Origin: Deltaproteobacteria bacterium
GTDB lineage: Bacteria; Desulfobacterota; Deferrimicrobia; Deferrimicrobiales; Deferrimicrobiaceae
NCBI GenBank assembly: GCA_016220005.1
Contig: JACRIV010000112.1
Location: forward strand, 1-58,199
Length of the DNA: 58,199 bases
Direction of reading: 5' to 3'
Shown here: one piece after another, positions 33,378-42,479 of the stretch
Numbering within the stretch: position 1 is the first letter of the stretch
Layout: every line of letters starts with the position of its first letter
Notes under the pieces: model-generated
Seen by the model: the letters and a program-made list of their open reading frames with translations, nothing else
What the model was told of the DNA's origin: nothing
Databases searched by the model: none
Translations under genes and position numbers: made by a program

Positions 33378-33944
33378 TCAGGCGGCGGGGGCCCGGAGCC
33401 GCCGGGTCATGAACAACCTCTCGAAGAACGCCGTCTGCAGCTCCCGATCCGCAAGCCGCCCCTCCTCTTCGACCGGGATCCGCGGAAACCGCTCCATGAA
33501 GATCCGCGTGAAGATTCCCGCGCCTTCTCCCATTTGTCCGCCGGTGGAGTCGAACACCGGGACCCGCTCCATGCTGCAGCTGGGGGAGTTCTTCTTGCAG
33601 ACGTATCCGGAGAAATCCTCCGTCGCGAGGGAGCAAACCTTGCGCCAGGCCCACCGTTCCAACTTCTCCGTGCGGTCCATGCGGCTCCGGACCGTCACCA
33701 GCCGGGGGCACCGGGGATCCCCTTCCAGCCTCATCGCTTCGCGGGGAACGCCGAGCCCGCATTCCGCCTCCGGGCAGACCGGCACCCACTCCACGAGTCT
33801 TCCCACGGTCTCCGTGAGGAAGGCGTTCCGCTTGTGGCCGCCGTCGTACCGGACCCTCTCTCCCAGCAGGCAGGCGCTGACCAGGATCCTGATCGGGGCG
33901 CGGCCGCGCCGCCGGCGCCGAAATCTCGGGGATCTCCCTGTCAT
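33378..33944 (-). CDS. DUF523-family protein
   Basis: A 188-residue cytoplasmic protein. Its core ILVSACLLGERVRYDGGHKRN...WVPVCPEAECGLGVPREAMRLEGD is the DUF523 signature, with conserved Cys residues (SACLLG, PVCPE, ECGLG) that may bind a metal or act catalytically. KKNSPSC (about residue 120) is the third conserved segment. The first 20 residues are basic and low-complexity; an internal start near IRILVSACLLG is possible. The ATG overlaps the livF stop (ATGA), so it is the last gene of the transporter operon. The biochemical role is unknown. Confidence 0.88.
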   Translation of the reverse strand: MTGRSPRFRRRRRGRAPIRILVSACLLGERVRYDGGHKRNAFLTETVGRLVEWVPVCPEAECGLGVPREAMRLEGDPRCPRLVTVRSRMDRTEKLERWAWRKVCSLATEDFSGYVCKKNSPSCSMERVPVFDSTGGQMGEGAGIFTRIFMERFPRIPVEEEGRLADRELQTAFFERLFMTRRLRAPAA

Positions 33945-34669
33945 TCCGGAGGCGGCGTTCCCACGTCTCCCAGGTAGGCCGCCTGGACCCTGGGGTCTTT
34001 CCGCAGATCGGCCGAGAGACCCGAAAGGACGATTCCGCCGGCCTCCAGCACGTACCCCCGGTGTGCGATGGACAGCGCCATGTAGGCGTTCTGCTCCACC
34101 AGCAGGATGGTTGTTCCCTCCCTGTTGATCTCCCCGATCAGGTTGAAGATCTCGCCTACCAGCAAGGGGGACAGCCCCATGGAGGGCTCGTCCAGGAGCA
34201 TGAGGCTCGGCCTGGCGACCAGCGCGCGCCCGATGGCAAGCATCTGCTGTTCGCCCCCCGAAAGCGTCCCGGCAAGCTGCGCGCTGCGCTCCGAAAGCCT
34301 CGGGAAGAGGGTGAAGACCTTTTCGATCGATTCCTCCGCCTCCCGCCGCGAACGGCGCGCATAAGCGCCCAGTAAAAGATTCTCCCGCACGGTCATGTTG
34401 GCGAACACTCCCCGCCCTTCGGGCACGTGGGCCACCCCCATCCGCGCGATCTTGTGCGGAGGGAGCCCGGCGAGGTCCCTTCCCTCATGGTTGATCGTCC
34501 CCGAACGGGGCCGGAGCACGCCGGAGATCGCCTTGAGCGCCGTGCTTTTCCCCGCTCCGTTGGCCCCGATAAGGGAAACGATCTCCCCGCGGTCCACCTG
34601 GAGGGACACGTCCCGCAGGGCGTGCAAGCGGCCATAATATACGTTTATATTCTCAATGCTTAAAAGCAA
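33941..34669 (-). CDS. livF: Branched-chain amino acid ABC transporter ATPase LivF
   Basis: A 242-residue ATPase of the HAAT/LIV family. Walker A is GANGAGKST (about residues 36-44), the ABC signature is LSGGEQQM, Walker B is LMLLDEPSMGL, and the switch His region is ILLVEQN, the last typical of LivF. It pairs with LivG on the cytoplasmic face of the LivHM permease. It starts 22 nt after livG and overlaps DUF523 by 4 nt. The C-terminus (VLEAGGIVLSG...VQAAYLG) is canonical. Confidence 0.95.
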   Translation of the reverse strand: MLLSIENINVYYGRLHALRDVSLQVDRGEIVSLIGANGAGKSTALKAISGVLRPRSGTINHEGRDLAGLPPHKIARMGVAHVPEGRGVFANMTVRENLLLGAYARRSRREAEESIEKVFTLFPRLSERSAQLAGTLSGGEQQMLAIGRALVARPSLMLLDEPSMGLSPLLVGEIFNLIGEINREGTTILLVEQNAYMALSIAHRGYVLEAGGIVLSGLSADLRKDPRVQAAYLGDVGTPPPE

Positions 34670-34691
34670 TACCGGAACCTTTCCTCGAAGA

Positions 34692-35465
34692 TCATCCTTC
34701 TCCGCCCGATCCCTCCCCCAGGTAGGCCTCGATCACCCGGGGATTGTTCCGGATCTCCTCGGGGGCGCCCCGCGCGATCACCTGCCCGAAATCCATCACG
34801 ACGATGCGCTCGCAGATCCCCATCACCAGCCGCATCTGGTGCTCGATGAGCAGGATGGACAGGCGGAACCGCTCGCGGATCTCCCGGATGAACTCCATCA
34901 GTCTCCCCACTTCGAAGGGGTTCATCCCGGCGGCCGGCTCGTCGAGGAGCAGGATCCGGGGCTCCGTGGCCAGCGCCCGGGCGATCTCCAGCTTCCGCTG
35001 GTCGCCGTAAGGAAGGTTCTTCGCAAGCTCCTTCCTTCGGTCCTGCAGCGAAACGATGGAAAGGAGGTGCATGGCCTTTTCCCATATCTCTCCTTCGGCT
35101 TGGTAGAACCCTCCGGAGCGGCAAAGGGCGGAGAGGGGTCCGTAGCGAACGTGGGAATGGCAGGCGATCCGGACGTTGTCCATCACCGAGAGGTTCCGGA
35201 ACAGCCGGATGTTCTGGAACGTGCGTACGATCCCCAGCCGGTTGATCGCGTGGGGCGACAGCCCGACCAGGGGTGTTCCGTCCATCGTCACGGAGCCGCC
35301 GGCCGGCCGGTAGATCCCCGTGATCACGTTGAACACGGTCGTCTTCCCCGAGCCGTTCGGGCCGATCATCCCGATCAGCTCCCCTTCGTCCAGGTGGAAG
35401 TCCACCCCGGCGAGCGCCTTGATGCCGCCGAAGTTCTTGGAGAGGCCGGCGACTTCGAGGATCAC
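34692..35465 (-). CDS. livG: Branched-chain amino acid ABC transporter ATPase LivG
   Basis: A 257-residue ATPase. Walker A is GPNGSGKTT (about residues 35-43), the Q-loop lies in RTFQNIRLF, the signature LPYGDQRKLEIARAL departs from LSGGQ as usual in LivG, and Walker B is ILLLDEPAAGMNP. The C-terminal extension VIEAYLGEG is typical. The start is GTG at 35465, overlapping the livM stop (GTGA). A longer frame runs upstream as an antiphase shadow and is not used. Confidence 0.95.
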   Translation of the reverse strand: MILEVAGLSKNFGGIKALAGVDFHLDEGELIGMIGPNGSGKTTVFNVITGIYRPAGGSVTMDGTPLVGLSPHAINRLGIVRTFQNIRLFRNLSVMDNVRIACHSHVRYGPLSALCRSGGFYQAEGEIWEKAMHLLSIVSLQDRRKELAKNLPYGDQRKLEIARALATEPRILLLDEPAAGMNPFEVGRLMEFIREIRERFRLSILLIEHQMRLVMGICERIVVMDFGQVIARGAPEEIRNNPRVIEAYLGEGSGGEG

Positions 35466-36427
35466 TCGTCGTCCCTCCCCGAAAGGAACGGGAATTCCCT
35501 GAACCCGAAAAGTCCCTCCGGCCGTACCAGCATCGTGACGATCAGCAGCACCGGGATGAGTACCCACCGGAACTCGATGTACTCGGGGGGAAGGACCACA
35601 CGCAACCCCTCCAGAAGGAAGATCCACCCGAAGGAGGCGACCAGGGTCCCGCTCATGTTCCCGATCCCCCCCAGGACGACGATCATAAGGACGTCCACCG
35701 ATTTGAAGAAATCGAAGTTGCTGGGATGCAGGAACGCGTAAAGGTGGGCGTACAGTCCGCCCGACAGCCCCGCGAGCGCGCACCCGGCCACGAACCCGGC
35801 CATCTTGCAGCGGAAAATGTCGATCCCCATCGTCCCCGCGGCGATCTCGTCCTCCCGGATGGAGACGAGCGCGCGCCCGTAGCTGGAATGGATGAGGTTC
35901 CGCACGAGGATGAGGGAAATCCCTAGGAAGACGACGGCCCAGGGGACGGTGGTCATCTTGGCGATGCCCGTCATCCCCCTTGCGCCCCCCAGCTGCGGGA
36001 TAAAGCTGTCGATATTGTCGAAGAGGACCTTCATGATGATGCCGAAACCCAGCGTGGCGATCCCCAGGTAGTCCGACGTCAGCCGTAAGGTCGGAACTCC
36101 GATCAGGTAGGCCACGATCGCCGCCCCGGCGCAACCGGCCAGGAGCGCCGCCAGGAAGACATATTGGGACTCTCCGCCATACGATTTCATCACGAGGGCC
36201 GCGGTATAGGCGCCTACGCCGTAGAACGCCGCGTGTCCCAGAGAGAAAAGACCCGTGAAGCCGTAGATGAGGTTCAGCCCCAGGGAGGAAATGGCGATGA
36301 TGCAGGCCAGTTGAAAGATCTGGATCCAGTACGGGTTGATCATCTCCCCGGACTCGGCCAGGTATCCCAGCCCGGCCGCCAGGCACAGCGGCCCGAACGC
36401 CTTGAACAGATTGATAGCCGTCCTCAA
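35462..36427 (-). CDS. livM: Branched-chain amino acid ABC transporter permease LivM
   Basis: A 321-residue inner-membrane permease with about nine helices. GLNLIYGFTGLFSLGHAAFYGVGAYTAAL (about residues 53-81) and the EAA-like loop (GRALVSIREDEIAAGTMGID, about 190-209) are LivM signatures, and VLGGIGNMSGTLVAS is the second conserved stretch. It forms the translocation path with LivH. It lies 6 nt downstream of livH and overlaps livG by 4 nt. Confidence 0.95.
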   Translation of the reverse strand: MRTAINLFKAFGPLCLAAGLGYLAESGEMINPYWIQIFQLACIIAISSLGLNLIYGFTGLFSLGHAAFYGVGAYTAALVMKSYGGESQYVFLAALLAGCAGAAIVAYLIGVPTLRLTSDYLGIATLGFGIIMKVLFDNIDSFIPQLGGARGMTGIAKMTTVPWAVVFLGISLILVRNLIHSSYGRALVSIREDEIAAGTMGIDIFRCKMAGFVAGCALAGLSGGLYAHLYAFLHPSNFDFFKSVDVLMIVVLGGIGNMSGTLVASFGWIFLLEGLRVVLPPEYIEFRWVLIPVLLIVTMLVRPEGLFGFREFPFLSGRDDE

Positions 36428-36433
36428 CGCCGG

Positions 36434-37321
36434 TCAGACCTTTTCCGTACGGGCGGTCCCCAGGATCCCGGTGGGCTTCCACACGAGGACCGCGATCAGG
36501 ATGAGGAAAGCTATCCCGTCCCGGTACGTCGATGAAAGGTAGGCGGCGGTCAGGGTCTCGGACTGCCCCATTATCAGGGCCCCGAGCACCGCCCCGGGGA
36601 TGCTTCCGATCCCCCCCAGGACCGCCGCGGTAAACGCCTTGAGCCCCGGCATGACCCCCATGAACGTGTTGACCTGGGGGTAGGCGATCCCGTACAGCAC
36701 ACCTCCCACGCCCGCCAGGGCCCCACCCAGGGCGAAGGTGAGGGAGATCACCAGGTTGACGTTGACCCCCATGAGGCCCGCCGTCACGTAATCGTAGGAG
36801 ACGGCCCGCATCGCCCGGCCGGTCCGCGTCCGGTAGACCACGAACTGGAGCAGCCCGAGGCACAGGAGCGTGACGACGAAGATGATCGCCTGGATATTCG
36901 TCAAGGTAATGCCCCTCACCTCCCAGGTGGTGACCGCGAAAGGCCGAGGGAAGGAGTAATAGTCCGGGCCGAAGACCTGGTGGAGCGCGGTGAAATATTC
37001 CAGGAAGAGCGACATCCCGATGGCTGTGATGAGCGAGGCGATCCTCGGCGCCTCCCGGAGGGGCCTGTAGGCGACCCGCTCCATCGCCATCGCAAGCAGG
37101 GCGCACCCGCCGACGGCCGCCAGGAACACGGCCGAAATCGGGAGATGGTGTCTCTCGATGGCGTACAGGCCGATGAAGGCGCCCACCATGAAGACATCGC
37201 CGTGGGCGAAGTTGATCAGCCGGACGATACCGTACACCAGGGTGTACCCGAGGGCGACCAGGGCGTACACGAACCCGATCTGCAGCCCGTTGATGACCTG
37301 CTGGACGAAGTACTCCATCAC
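36434..37321 (-). CDS. livH: Branched-chain amino acid ABC transporter permease LivH
   Basis: A 295-residue permease. The N-terminus FVQQVINGLQIGFVYALVALGYTLVYGIVRLINFAHGDVFMVGAF is the LivH signature, and TGRAMRAVSYDYVTAGLMGVNVN is the EAA-like loop. VLGGIGSIPGAVLGAL is also conserved. About eight helices. It starts 6 nt after the binding-protein gene in the order livK-H-M-G-F. Confidence 0.95.
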   Translation of the reverse strand: MMEYFVQQVINGLQIGFVYALVALGYTLVYGIVRLINFAHGDVFMVGAFIGLYAIERHHLPISAVFLAAVGGCALLAMAMERVAYRPLREAPRIASLITAIGMSLFLEYFTALHQVFGPDYYSFPRPFAVTTWEVRGITLTNIQAIIFVVTLLCLGLLQFVVYRTRTGRAMRAVSYDYVTAGLMGVNVNLVISLTFALGGALAGVGGVLYGIAYPQVNTFMGVMPGLKAFTAAVLGGIGSIPGAVLGALIMGQSETLTAAYLSSTYRDGIAFLILIAVLVWKPTGILGTARTEKV

Positions 37322-37327
37322 CCTATG

Positions 37328-38464
37328 TCAGGGGGTGACGACCTTGATGAACTTCTGCCTGCCGCCCTCGATCCGGATGATGACGGCGCTCTTGATCATG
37401 TCGCCGTTTTTGTCCATGGTGGCCTTGCCGGTCACCCCCTGGAACCCTTTGATCGACGCAAGAGCCTCGCGGATCTTCCTGGGGTCGTCGCTGTTCGCCT
37501 TGCGGATCGCCGCGAACAGCAGGTTGGTGGCGTCGTAAGCGAGGGTCCCCAGGGCGTCCGGAGTCTGGCCGAACTTGGCCTTGTACTTCTTCACCCAGGT
37601 GACCACCTCGGGCCGGGTATCCTCATGCGAATAGTGGTTGGAGAAATAGCCGCCCTCCACCGCCTCTCCCGCGATCTTTGCGAGGTCGGGGGAATCCCAT
37701 CCGTCCGGGCCGATGAACTTCGCCTTGATTCCCTTCTCCCGCGCCTGCTTGGCGATCAGGCCCACCTTGTTGTAATAGTCGGGGAGGAACAGCACGTCGG
37801 CGTTGGACGCCTTGACCTTCGTGAGCAGGGCGGAGAAATCGACGTCGTCCTTGCCGTACGACTCGAAGGCGGCAACCTCCCCCCCCAGGCTCTTGAACGC
37901 GTCCCGGAAGAACTCGGCTATCCCCTTGGAGTAGTCGTTGGAGGCGTCGTACAGGACCGCTGCGCTCCCGGTCTTCAGGCTCTCCCTGGCGAACTTGGCC
38001 ATCACCCTGCCTTGGAACGGGTCGATGAAGCAGGCGCGGAACATGTAATCCTTGCGTTTCCCGTCCGCCACGGTCACCTTCGGGTTCGTCGCGGTGGGCG
38101 TGACGGCGGGAATCCTGAAGCTCTGGGCCAGGTCGGAGACGGGGATGGTGGCCTTGGACGTCACGGACCCGATGATCGCCTTCACCCGGTGCCTGTTGAT
38201 CAGCAGGTTGGCGGCATTGGAGGCCTCGGTGGGATCGTTCCTGTCGTCCACCACGACATAGGCGATCTTCATCCCCGCGACGCCGCCGGCCTTGTTCGCC
38301 TCGTCGACGGCCATCTCGAACGCGTTCTTCACGGACTCGCCGAAGGTCTTCACGTCGCCGGTGAGCGGAGTGATCAGCCCGATCCGGATCTCCCTGGCCT
38401 GTGCGGAGGCGCCAAGCCCCCAAAGGAATGCCGCAACTGCCGCAAGCGCCGACGTTCTCTTCAC
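37328..38464 (-). CDS. livK: Periplasmic branched-chain amino acid/amide-binding protein
   Basis: A 378-residue substrate-binding protein of the Peripla_BP_6 family. The Sec signal is MKRTSALAAVAAFLWGLGASAQA. The mature protein starts REIRIGLITPLTGDVKTFGESVKNAFEMAVDEAN, the canonical lobe-1 opening, with VKAIIGSVTSKATIPVSDLAQSFRIPAVTPTAT and FDATNLL-like (LAYDATNLLFAAI) segments. It is first in the operon. Ligands in this family include Leu/Ile/Val, amides, urea and aromatic acids, so the exact substrate is open. Confidence 0.93.
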   Translation of the reverse strand: MKRTSALAAVAAFLWGLGASAQAREIRIGLITPLTGDVKTFGESVKNAFEMAVDEANKAGGVAGMKIAYVVVDDRNDPTEASNAANLLINRHRVKAIIGSVTSKATIPVSDLAQSFRIPAVTPTATNPKVTVADGKRKDYMFRACFIDPFQGRVMAKFARESLKTGSAAVLYDASNDYSKGIAEFFRDAFKSLGGEVAAFESYGKDDVDFSALLTKVKASNADVLFLPDYYNKVGLIAKQAREKGIKAKFIGPDGWDSPDLAKIAGEAVEGGYFSNHYSHEDTRPEVVTWVKKYKAKFGQTPDALGTLAYDATNLLFAAIRKANSDDPRKIREALASIKGFQGVTGKATMDKNGDMIKSAVIIRIEGGRQKFIKVVTP

Positions 38465-38512
38465 TTCACCCTCCTTGTCTCCCGGTATTGTTCTGTCCTC
38501 AACCTCCTTATC

Positions 38513-39706
38513 CTATTTTGAGATCTCTCGTTCGTGTAGATCTTTTTTACCGGTCCGCCCTCTTGTTGCGGGCCGCCCCTTGTAGCTGATCCTGTAGATC
38601 GCTCCCGCCTTGTCGTCCGAGACGAGCAGCGCCCCGTCCGGCATCACCTGGACGTCCACGGGGCGTCCCCATGCGCTCCGCCCCTGGAGCCACCCCTCCG
38701 CGAAGACCTCGTAGCTTGCCGCCCTCCCGCTCCGGAGGCGTACAAGGGTTACGCGGTAGCCAATCGGGACGCTGCGGTTCCACGAACCGTGCTCGGCGAT
38801 GAAGATCTGGTTCCGATATCCCGGAGGGAACATCGTCCCGGTGTAGAAGCGCATCCCGAGGGACGCCACGTGGGGACCGAGCACCAGCTCCGGCTTCGTG
38901 AAATCCTCCGCCTTCATCTTCCTCCCGAACTCCGGGTCGGGGATGTCCCTCCCGTGCCGGTAGGGGAACCCGAAGTGCATCCCCTTGCGCGGGGCGCGGT
39001 TCAGCTCGTCGGGCGGCTTGTCGTCGCCCATCCAGTCCCGCCCGTTGTCGGTGAACCACAACTCCTTCGTTACGGGGTCCCAGTCGAATCCTACCGTGTT
39101 GCGGACCCCCCGGGCGAAGATCTCCAGCCCGGCGCCGTCCGGCCTCATCCGCATGATCGAGGCGTACCGCGGGTCTTTCTCCTCGCAGACGTTGCATGGC
39201 GCCCCCACCGGGACGTAGAGCATCCCGTCCGGGCCAAAGCGGATGAACTTCCATCCATGATGTCTGTCCCGGGGGAAACGGTCGTTCACGACCACCGGCT
39301 TCGGGGGGTTCTTCAGGCGGGACTCGATGCCGTCATAGCGCAGTACCCGGTTCACTTCGGCCACGAAGAGGGCGCCGTCCCGAAACGCGACGCCGTTGGG
39401 CATGTTCAGGTCCCGGGCAATGGTGACGACCTCGTCCGCCCGGTCGCTCTTTCCGTGGGGCAGGAGAGCGTAGACGTTCCCGCCGTCGCGCGTGCCGACG
39501 AACAGGGTACCGTTGGGGGAAAGGGTCATCGAACGTGCGCCGGGCACGTTGGAGGCGTAGATGCCGATCTCGAAACCGGGGGGAAGCCTTACCTTGTCCG
39601 GCTGCGGATCCGCCTCGCACTCTTGCGGGACGCAGAAAAGGGCGAAGAGCACGAAAATCGCCCTGCGGGAAACCCGGAAAGCTCCCCCCCGACGATCACG
39701 GGACAT
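38513..39706 (-). CDS. Exported PQQ-dependent sugar (sorbosone-type) dehydrogenase
   Basis: A 397-residue secreted beta-propeller protein. The signal segment is RAIFVLFALFCVPQECEA. Strand repeats typical of the soluble glucose/sorbosone dehydrogenase family are visible: ARSMTLSPNGTLFVGTRDGGNVYAL, LNMPNGVAFRDGALFVAEVNRVLRY, WKFIRFGPDGMLYVPVGAPCNVC, GVRNTVGFDWDPVTKELWFTDNGRDWMGDD and IFIAEHGSWNRS. The catalytic His and Arg candidates are in DRHHGWKF and RGVRNTVGF. PQQ and Ca2+ would bind at the propeller centre. No pqq synthesis genes are in view, so cofactor supply is unproven. Confidence 0.88.
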   Translation of the reverse strand: MSRDRRGGAFRVSRRAIFVLFALFCVPQECEADPQPDKVRLPPGFEIGIYASNVPGARSMTLSPNGTLFVGTRDGGNVYALLPHGKSDRADEVVTIARDLNMPNGVAFRDGALFVAEVNRVLRYDGIESRLKNPPKPVVVNDRFPRDRHHGWKFIRFGPDGMLYVPVGAPCNVCEEKDPRYASIMRMRPDGAGLEIFARGVRNTVGFDWDPVTKELWFTDNGRDWMGDDKPPDELNRAPRKGMHFGFPYRHGRDIPDPEFGRKMKAEDFTKPELVLGPHVASLGMRFYTGTMFPPGYRNQIFIAEHGSWNRSVPIGYRVTLVRLRSGRAASYEVFAEGWLQGRSAWGRPVDVQVMPDGALLVSDDKAGAIYRISYKGRPATRGRTGKKDLHEREISK

Positions 39707-39754
39707 CCTCCACCTCCTTTTCGCCCCGCAACGGCGGGCAAGAGGCCTAGCCCG

Positions 39755-40126
39755 CTAGACGAGGTCCCTCGTCTCCACCACCTTGTAATAGGCCACATAT
39801 TTGACCGCCGCGCCCGCCTTCGTGCCCACGGTTTCGGCCGCCCTGGCCCGGACGGCTTCCAGCACCTCGCCCGAGGTCTCGATCTCCTTGAGCTTCAAGG
39901 TCAGCCGGATCCCCTTCATCCCCTTTCCCGGAGCGAAATAGAGGTAGGCGGCATGGGGATTCTCCTTCGCGAACCGGTACGTCCGCCCCTCCGTCATCCC
40001 CCAGGCGACCGTCTCCTCATCGATGATCTGCGGGACGGCGTAGACGGCGGTGTTGACGGCCCCGCCGTTGCCGGCCGTCGCCAGGACACCCATCCCTCCG
40101 GGCCGGAAGTACTCCGCAAGCTTCAT
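39755..40126 (-). CDS. Pyridoxamine 5'-phosphate oxidase-like FMN-binding protein
   Basis: A 123-residue split-barrel flavoprotein. The N-terminus MKLAEYFRPGGMGVLATAGNGGAVNTAVYAVPQIIDEETVAWGM is typical of small PNPOx-like proteins, followed by RTYRFAKENPHAAYLYFAP. Such proteins bind FMN or F420 as dimers, and many have unknown substrates. It lies between the sugar dehydrogenase and mutY on the same strand, with gaps of 48 and 22 bp. Confidence 0.85.
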   Translation of the reverse strand: MKLAEYFRPGGMGVLATAGNGGAVNTAVYAVPQIIDEETVAWGMTEGRTYRFAKENPHAAYLYFAPGKGMKGIRLTLKLKEIETSGEVLEAVRARAAETVGTKAGAAVKYVAYYKVVETRDLV

Positions 40127-40148
40127 CTTCTCCCCCTTTTCTCCCGCT

Positions 40149-41231
40149 TCAGCACGCCTTCGCGCGTTTCCTCGGCGGGACGGCGATCCTGTCCATAAGT
40201 TTCCGGTTGACCCCCGGGAAGGCGTACGTCTCCATCTCGGTCGGACTCACCCATCTCCACTCGCGTGCCGACCGGATGCGTCCGCGGATCTTTCTGCAGC
40301 GGTATGCGTGGAGGGTGACCCGGAAGTGCGAGTATCCGTGCGCGACCGCACCGATCTTCCCCAGGATCTCGACCCCGAGCGCCAGGTTCTCCCGGACCGC
40401 CCGATCGAGCGCCTCTTCCTCCGACTCGTCCGGACTCCGCCTCCCCCCCGGGAACTCCCAGAGCCCTCCGAGCAGGCCGGCATCGGGACGCCGGACGATC
40501 AGAACGTTCCCGTTCCGGTCTTCGATCACGGCGGCGACCGTCTCGTGTCGGGGCAAGGCTTTTTTTCGCGGTTTATGCGGGATGGCATCCTGGATGCCTT
40601 GGCGGTATCCTTCGCACCAGGCCGACAGGGGACAGGCGGAACACCGCGGCTTTCTCGGAGTGCACACCGTGGCCCCGAGATCCATGAGAGCCAGCGCGGT
40701 CTCCCTCCCTTTCCCCGGAAGGATGAGCCCCCGGGATTCCTCCCAAAGGATCCGCTCCGCGTCCCGCCTGCCGAGGTCCCCCTCAACCGCAAGGAGACGG
40801 GCCAGCACCCGCTTCGCATTGGAATCGAGGATCGGTGCGTCCTGCCGGAACGCGATCGCGGCGATCGCACCGGCCGTCGAGCTCCCGATCCCGGGGAGCG
40901 CCACGAGCGCGTCCACGGAGGCCGGGAGGTATCCATCGTGCTCCTCGACGACGACTCTGGCCGCCTTGTGAAGGTTCCGCGCCCGGGAGTAGTACCCCAG
41001 ACCCTCCCAGAGCTTGAGGACCCTGTCCAGCGGCGCATCGGCCAGTGCGCCCACGGTCGGAAACATCGAGAGGAAACGCCGGTAATAGGGAGCAACGGTC
41101 CGCACCGGCGTCTGCTGGAGCATGACCTCCGACACCCAGATCCGGTACGGGTCGTCGGTGTCCCGCCAGTCCATTTGCCTTGCGGATCCGCGGAACCACG
41201 TAAGCAAGGCAAGGGATGTCTCCTGCGCCAT
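40149..41231 (-). CDS. mutY: A/G-specific adenine glycosylase
   Basis: A 360-residue DNA glycosylase that removes adenine mispaired with 8-oxoguanine. The catalytic Glu35 is in SEVMLQQTPV, the helix-hairpin-helix reads LPGIGSSTAGAI (112-123), and Asp136 (PILDSNAKRVL) is the second catalytic residue. The [4Fe-4S] ligands are Cys190, Cys197, Cys200 and Cys206 (C-X6-C-X2-C-X5-C). The C-terminal NUDIX-like domain (GGLWEFPGGRRSPDESEEEAL) recognises 8-oxoG. The start is ATG at 41231 with an upstream GGCGG; a GTG 45 nt further upstream is an alternative. Its promoter region abuts the palindromic repeat cluster. Confidence 0.95.
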   Translation of the reverse strand: MAQETSLALLTWFRGSARQMDWRDTDDPYRIWVSEVMLQQTPVRTVAPYYRRFLSMFPTVGALADAPLDRVLKLWEGLGYYSRARNLHKAARVVVEEHDGYLPASVDALVALPGIGSSTAGAIAAIAFRQDAPILDSNAKRVLARLLAVEGDLGRRDAERILWEESRGLILPGKGRETALALMDLGATVCTPRKPRCSACPLSAWCEGYRQGIQDAIPHKPRKKALPRHETVAAVIEDRNGNVLIVRRPDAGLLGGLWEFPGGRRSPDESEEEALDRAVRENLALGVEILGKIGAVAHGYSHFRVTLHAYRCRKIRGRIRSAREWRWVSPTEMETYAFPGVNRKLMDRIAVPPRKRAKAC

Positions 41232-41298
41232 GACTCGCCGCCTCGATGATCCTCTCTCGCGTTGGTTTGAAGACACTCTATTATTTTACCCCGCCCCC

Positions 41299-41442
41299 GA
41301 CGTTCTAAAAACTTTTTATCAGGGACGTTCTTGAACTTTTAGAGCACCACGCGCGAAAAGTTCAAGAACGTCCCTGAAAGCCATAAAAAGTTTTAAGAAC
41401 GTCCCCATTCTGAATCCGACATAAAAAGTTCTTGGAACGTCG
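41299..41442. repeat. REP/BIME-like palindromic repeat cluster
   Basis: Five copies of a ~21-bp unit (consensus AAAAAGTTCTTAAGAACGTC, variable middle) lie between the divergent mutY and trxB. Two are in one orientation (41299-41319, 41322-41341) and three in the other (41355-41376, 41383-41406, 41421-41442). Copies two and three form a perfect 20-bp inverted repeat (41321-41340 and 41356-41375) around a 15-nt loop; copies one and four form a nested outer pair with one mismatch. This is the layout of bacterial interspersed mosaic elements mobilised by REP-associated tyrosine transposases. No such transposase is in the window. Confidence 0.85.
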
Positions 41443-41509
41443 CCGCTTGACAAGTCTTGGCGAAGAGGGGTCAAATTCACGGATACATCAGAGCAAGGGA
41501 GGAAACCGG

Positions 41510-42436
41510 ATGGTTCGGAACGTGATCATCCTGGGTTCGGGCTGCGCGGGCTCGACGGCGGCCATCTACATCGCACGGGCCAACCTGAAACCGCTGGTCC
41601 TGGAAGGGCGCGAGCCGGGGGGGCAGCTGGGCCTCACTACCGAGGTCGAGAACTACCCGGGGTTCGTCGACGGCATCCAGGGCCCGGAGCTCGTGGAGAT
41701 CATGAAGCGGCAAGCGCAGCGGTTCGGGGCCGAGTACAGGACCGAGAATGTGGTCCGGGTCGACCTTCGCCGGCGTCCCTTCTCCGTGTGGACCGAGGAG
41801 AGCGCTTACCAGGCGAAGGCGCTGATCATCGCCACCGGCGCGTCCGCCAAGATGCTCGGGCTGGAGGCCGAGAGGAAGCTCCTCGGACGCGGGGTGTCCA
41901 CCTGCGCCACCTGCGACGGCGCTTTCTTCCGCGAGAAGGAGCTGATCGTGGTGGGCGGGGGCGACACCGCCGTCGAGGAGGCGCTCTTCCTCACGAGGTT
42001 CGCCAGCAAGGTCCTCCTCGTCCACCGGCGCGACCGGCTGCGCGCCTCCAAGATCATGATCGACCGGGCGGCCAGGAACTCGAAGATCGAATTTGTGTGG
42101 AACACGGTCGTCGCCGACATCCTGGACCCGGAGAAGAACGAGGTCACCGCAGTTCGGCTGAAGAACGTGAAGACAGGGGCGGAAGAGACGCGGAGGATCG
42201 ACGGCGTCTTCATCGCGATCGGGCACGAGCCCAACACCAAGGTCTTCGAGGGCCAACTCGAGATGGAGAAGGGGTACATCACGCTTCGCAACGGCTCACG
42301 GACCAGCGTCGAGGGGGTCTTCGCCGCCGGAGACGTCCACGACTTCGTCTACCGCCAGGCCGTGACGGCCGCGGGCTGCGGCTGCCGCGCCGCCATCGAC
42401 GCGGAGAGGTTCCTGGAGGCCGAGGAGCCGCGGTAA
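41510..42436 (+). CDS. trxB: Thioredoxin-disulfide reductase
   Basis: A 308-residue flavoprotein that passes electrons from NADPH to thioredoxin. The FAD site is [15 protein letters not shown] (note Cys where Pro is usual), the redox-active pair is CATC (132-135), the NADPH site is [15 protein letters not shown] (147-161), and the late FAD contact is [23 protein letters not shown]. Length is standard. The ATG at 41510 has GGGAGG 6-7 nt upstream. It stands alone and is convergent with the DUF4282 gene. Confidence 0.95.
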   Translation: MVRNVIILGSGCAGSTAAIYIARANLKPLVLEGREPGGQLGLTTEVENYPGFVDGIQGPELVEIMKRQAQRFGAEYRTENVVRVDLRRRPFSVWTEESAYQAKALIIATGASAKMLGLEAERKLLGRGVSTCATCDGAFFREKELIVVGGGDTAVEEALFLTRFASKVLLVHRRDRLRASKIMIDRAARNSKIEFVWNTVVADILDPEKNEVTAVRLKNVKTGAEETRRIDGVFIAIGHEPNTKVFEGQLEMEKGYITLRNGSRTSVEGVFAAGDVHDFVYRQAVTAAGCGCRAAIDAERFLEAEEPR

Positions 42437-42479
42437 CCCCCCGGATGGGTGCGTGGACGAGCGGTAAGAATGCGGGCGG

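Noticed and set aside
41299-41442. CRISPR array
   Set aside because: Units are in both orientations, spacing is irregular (2-15 bp) and there are no cas genes.
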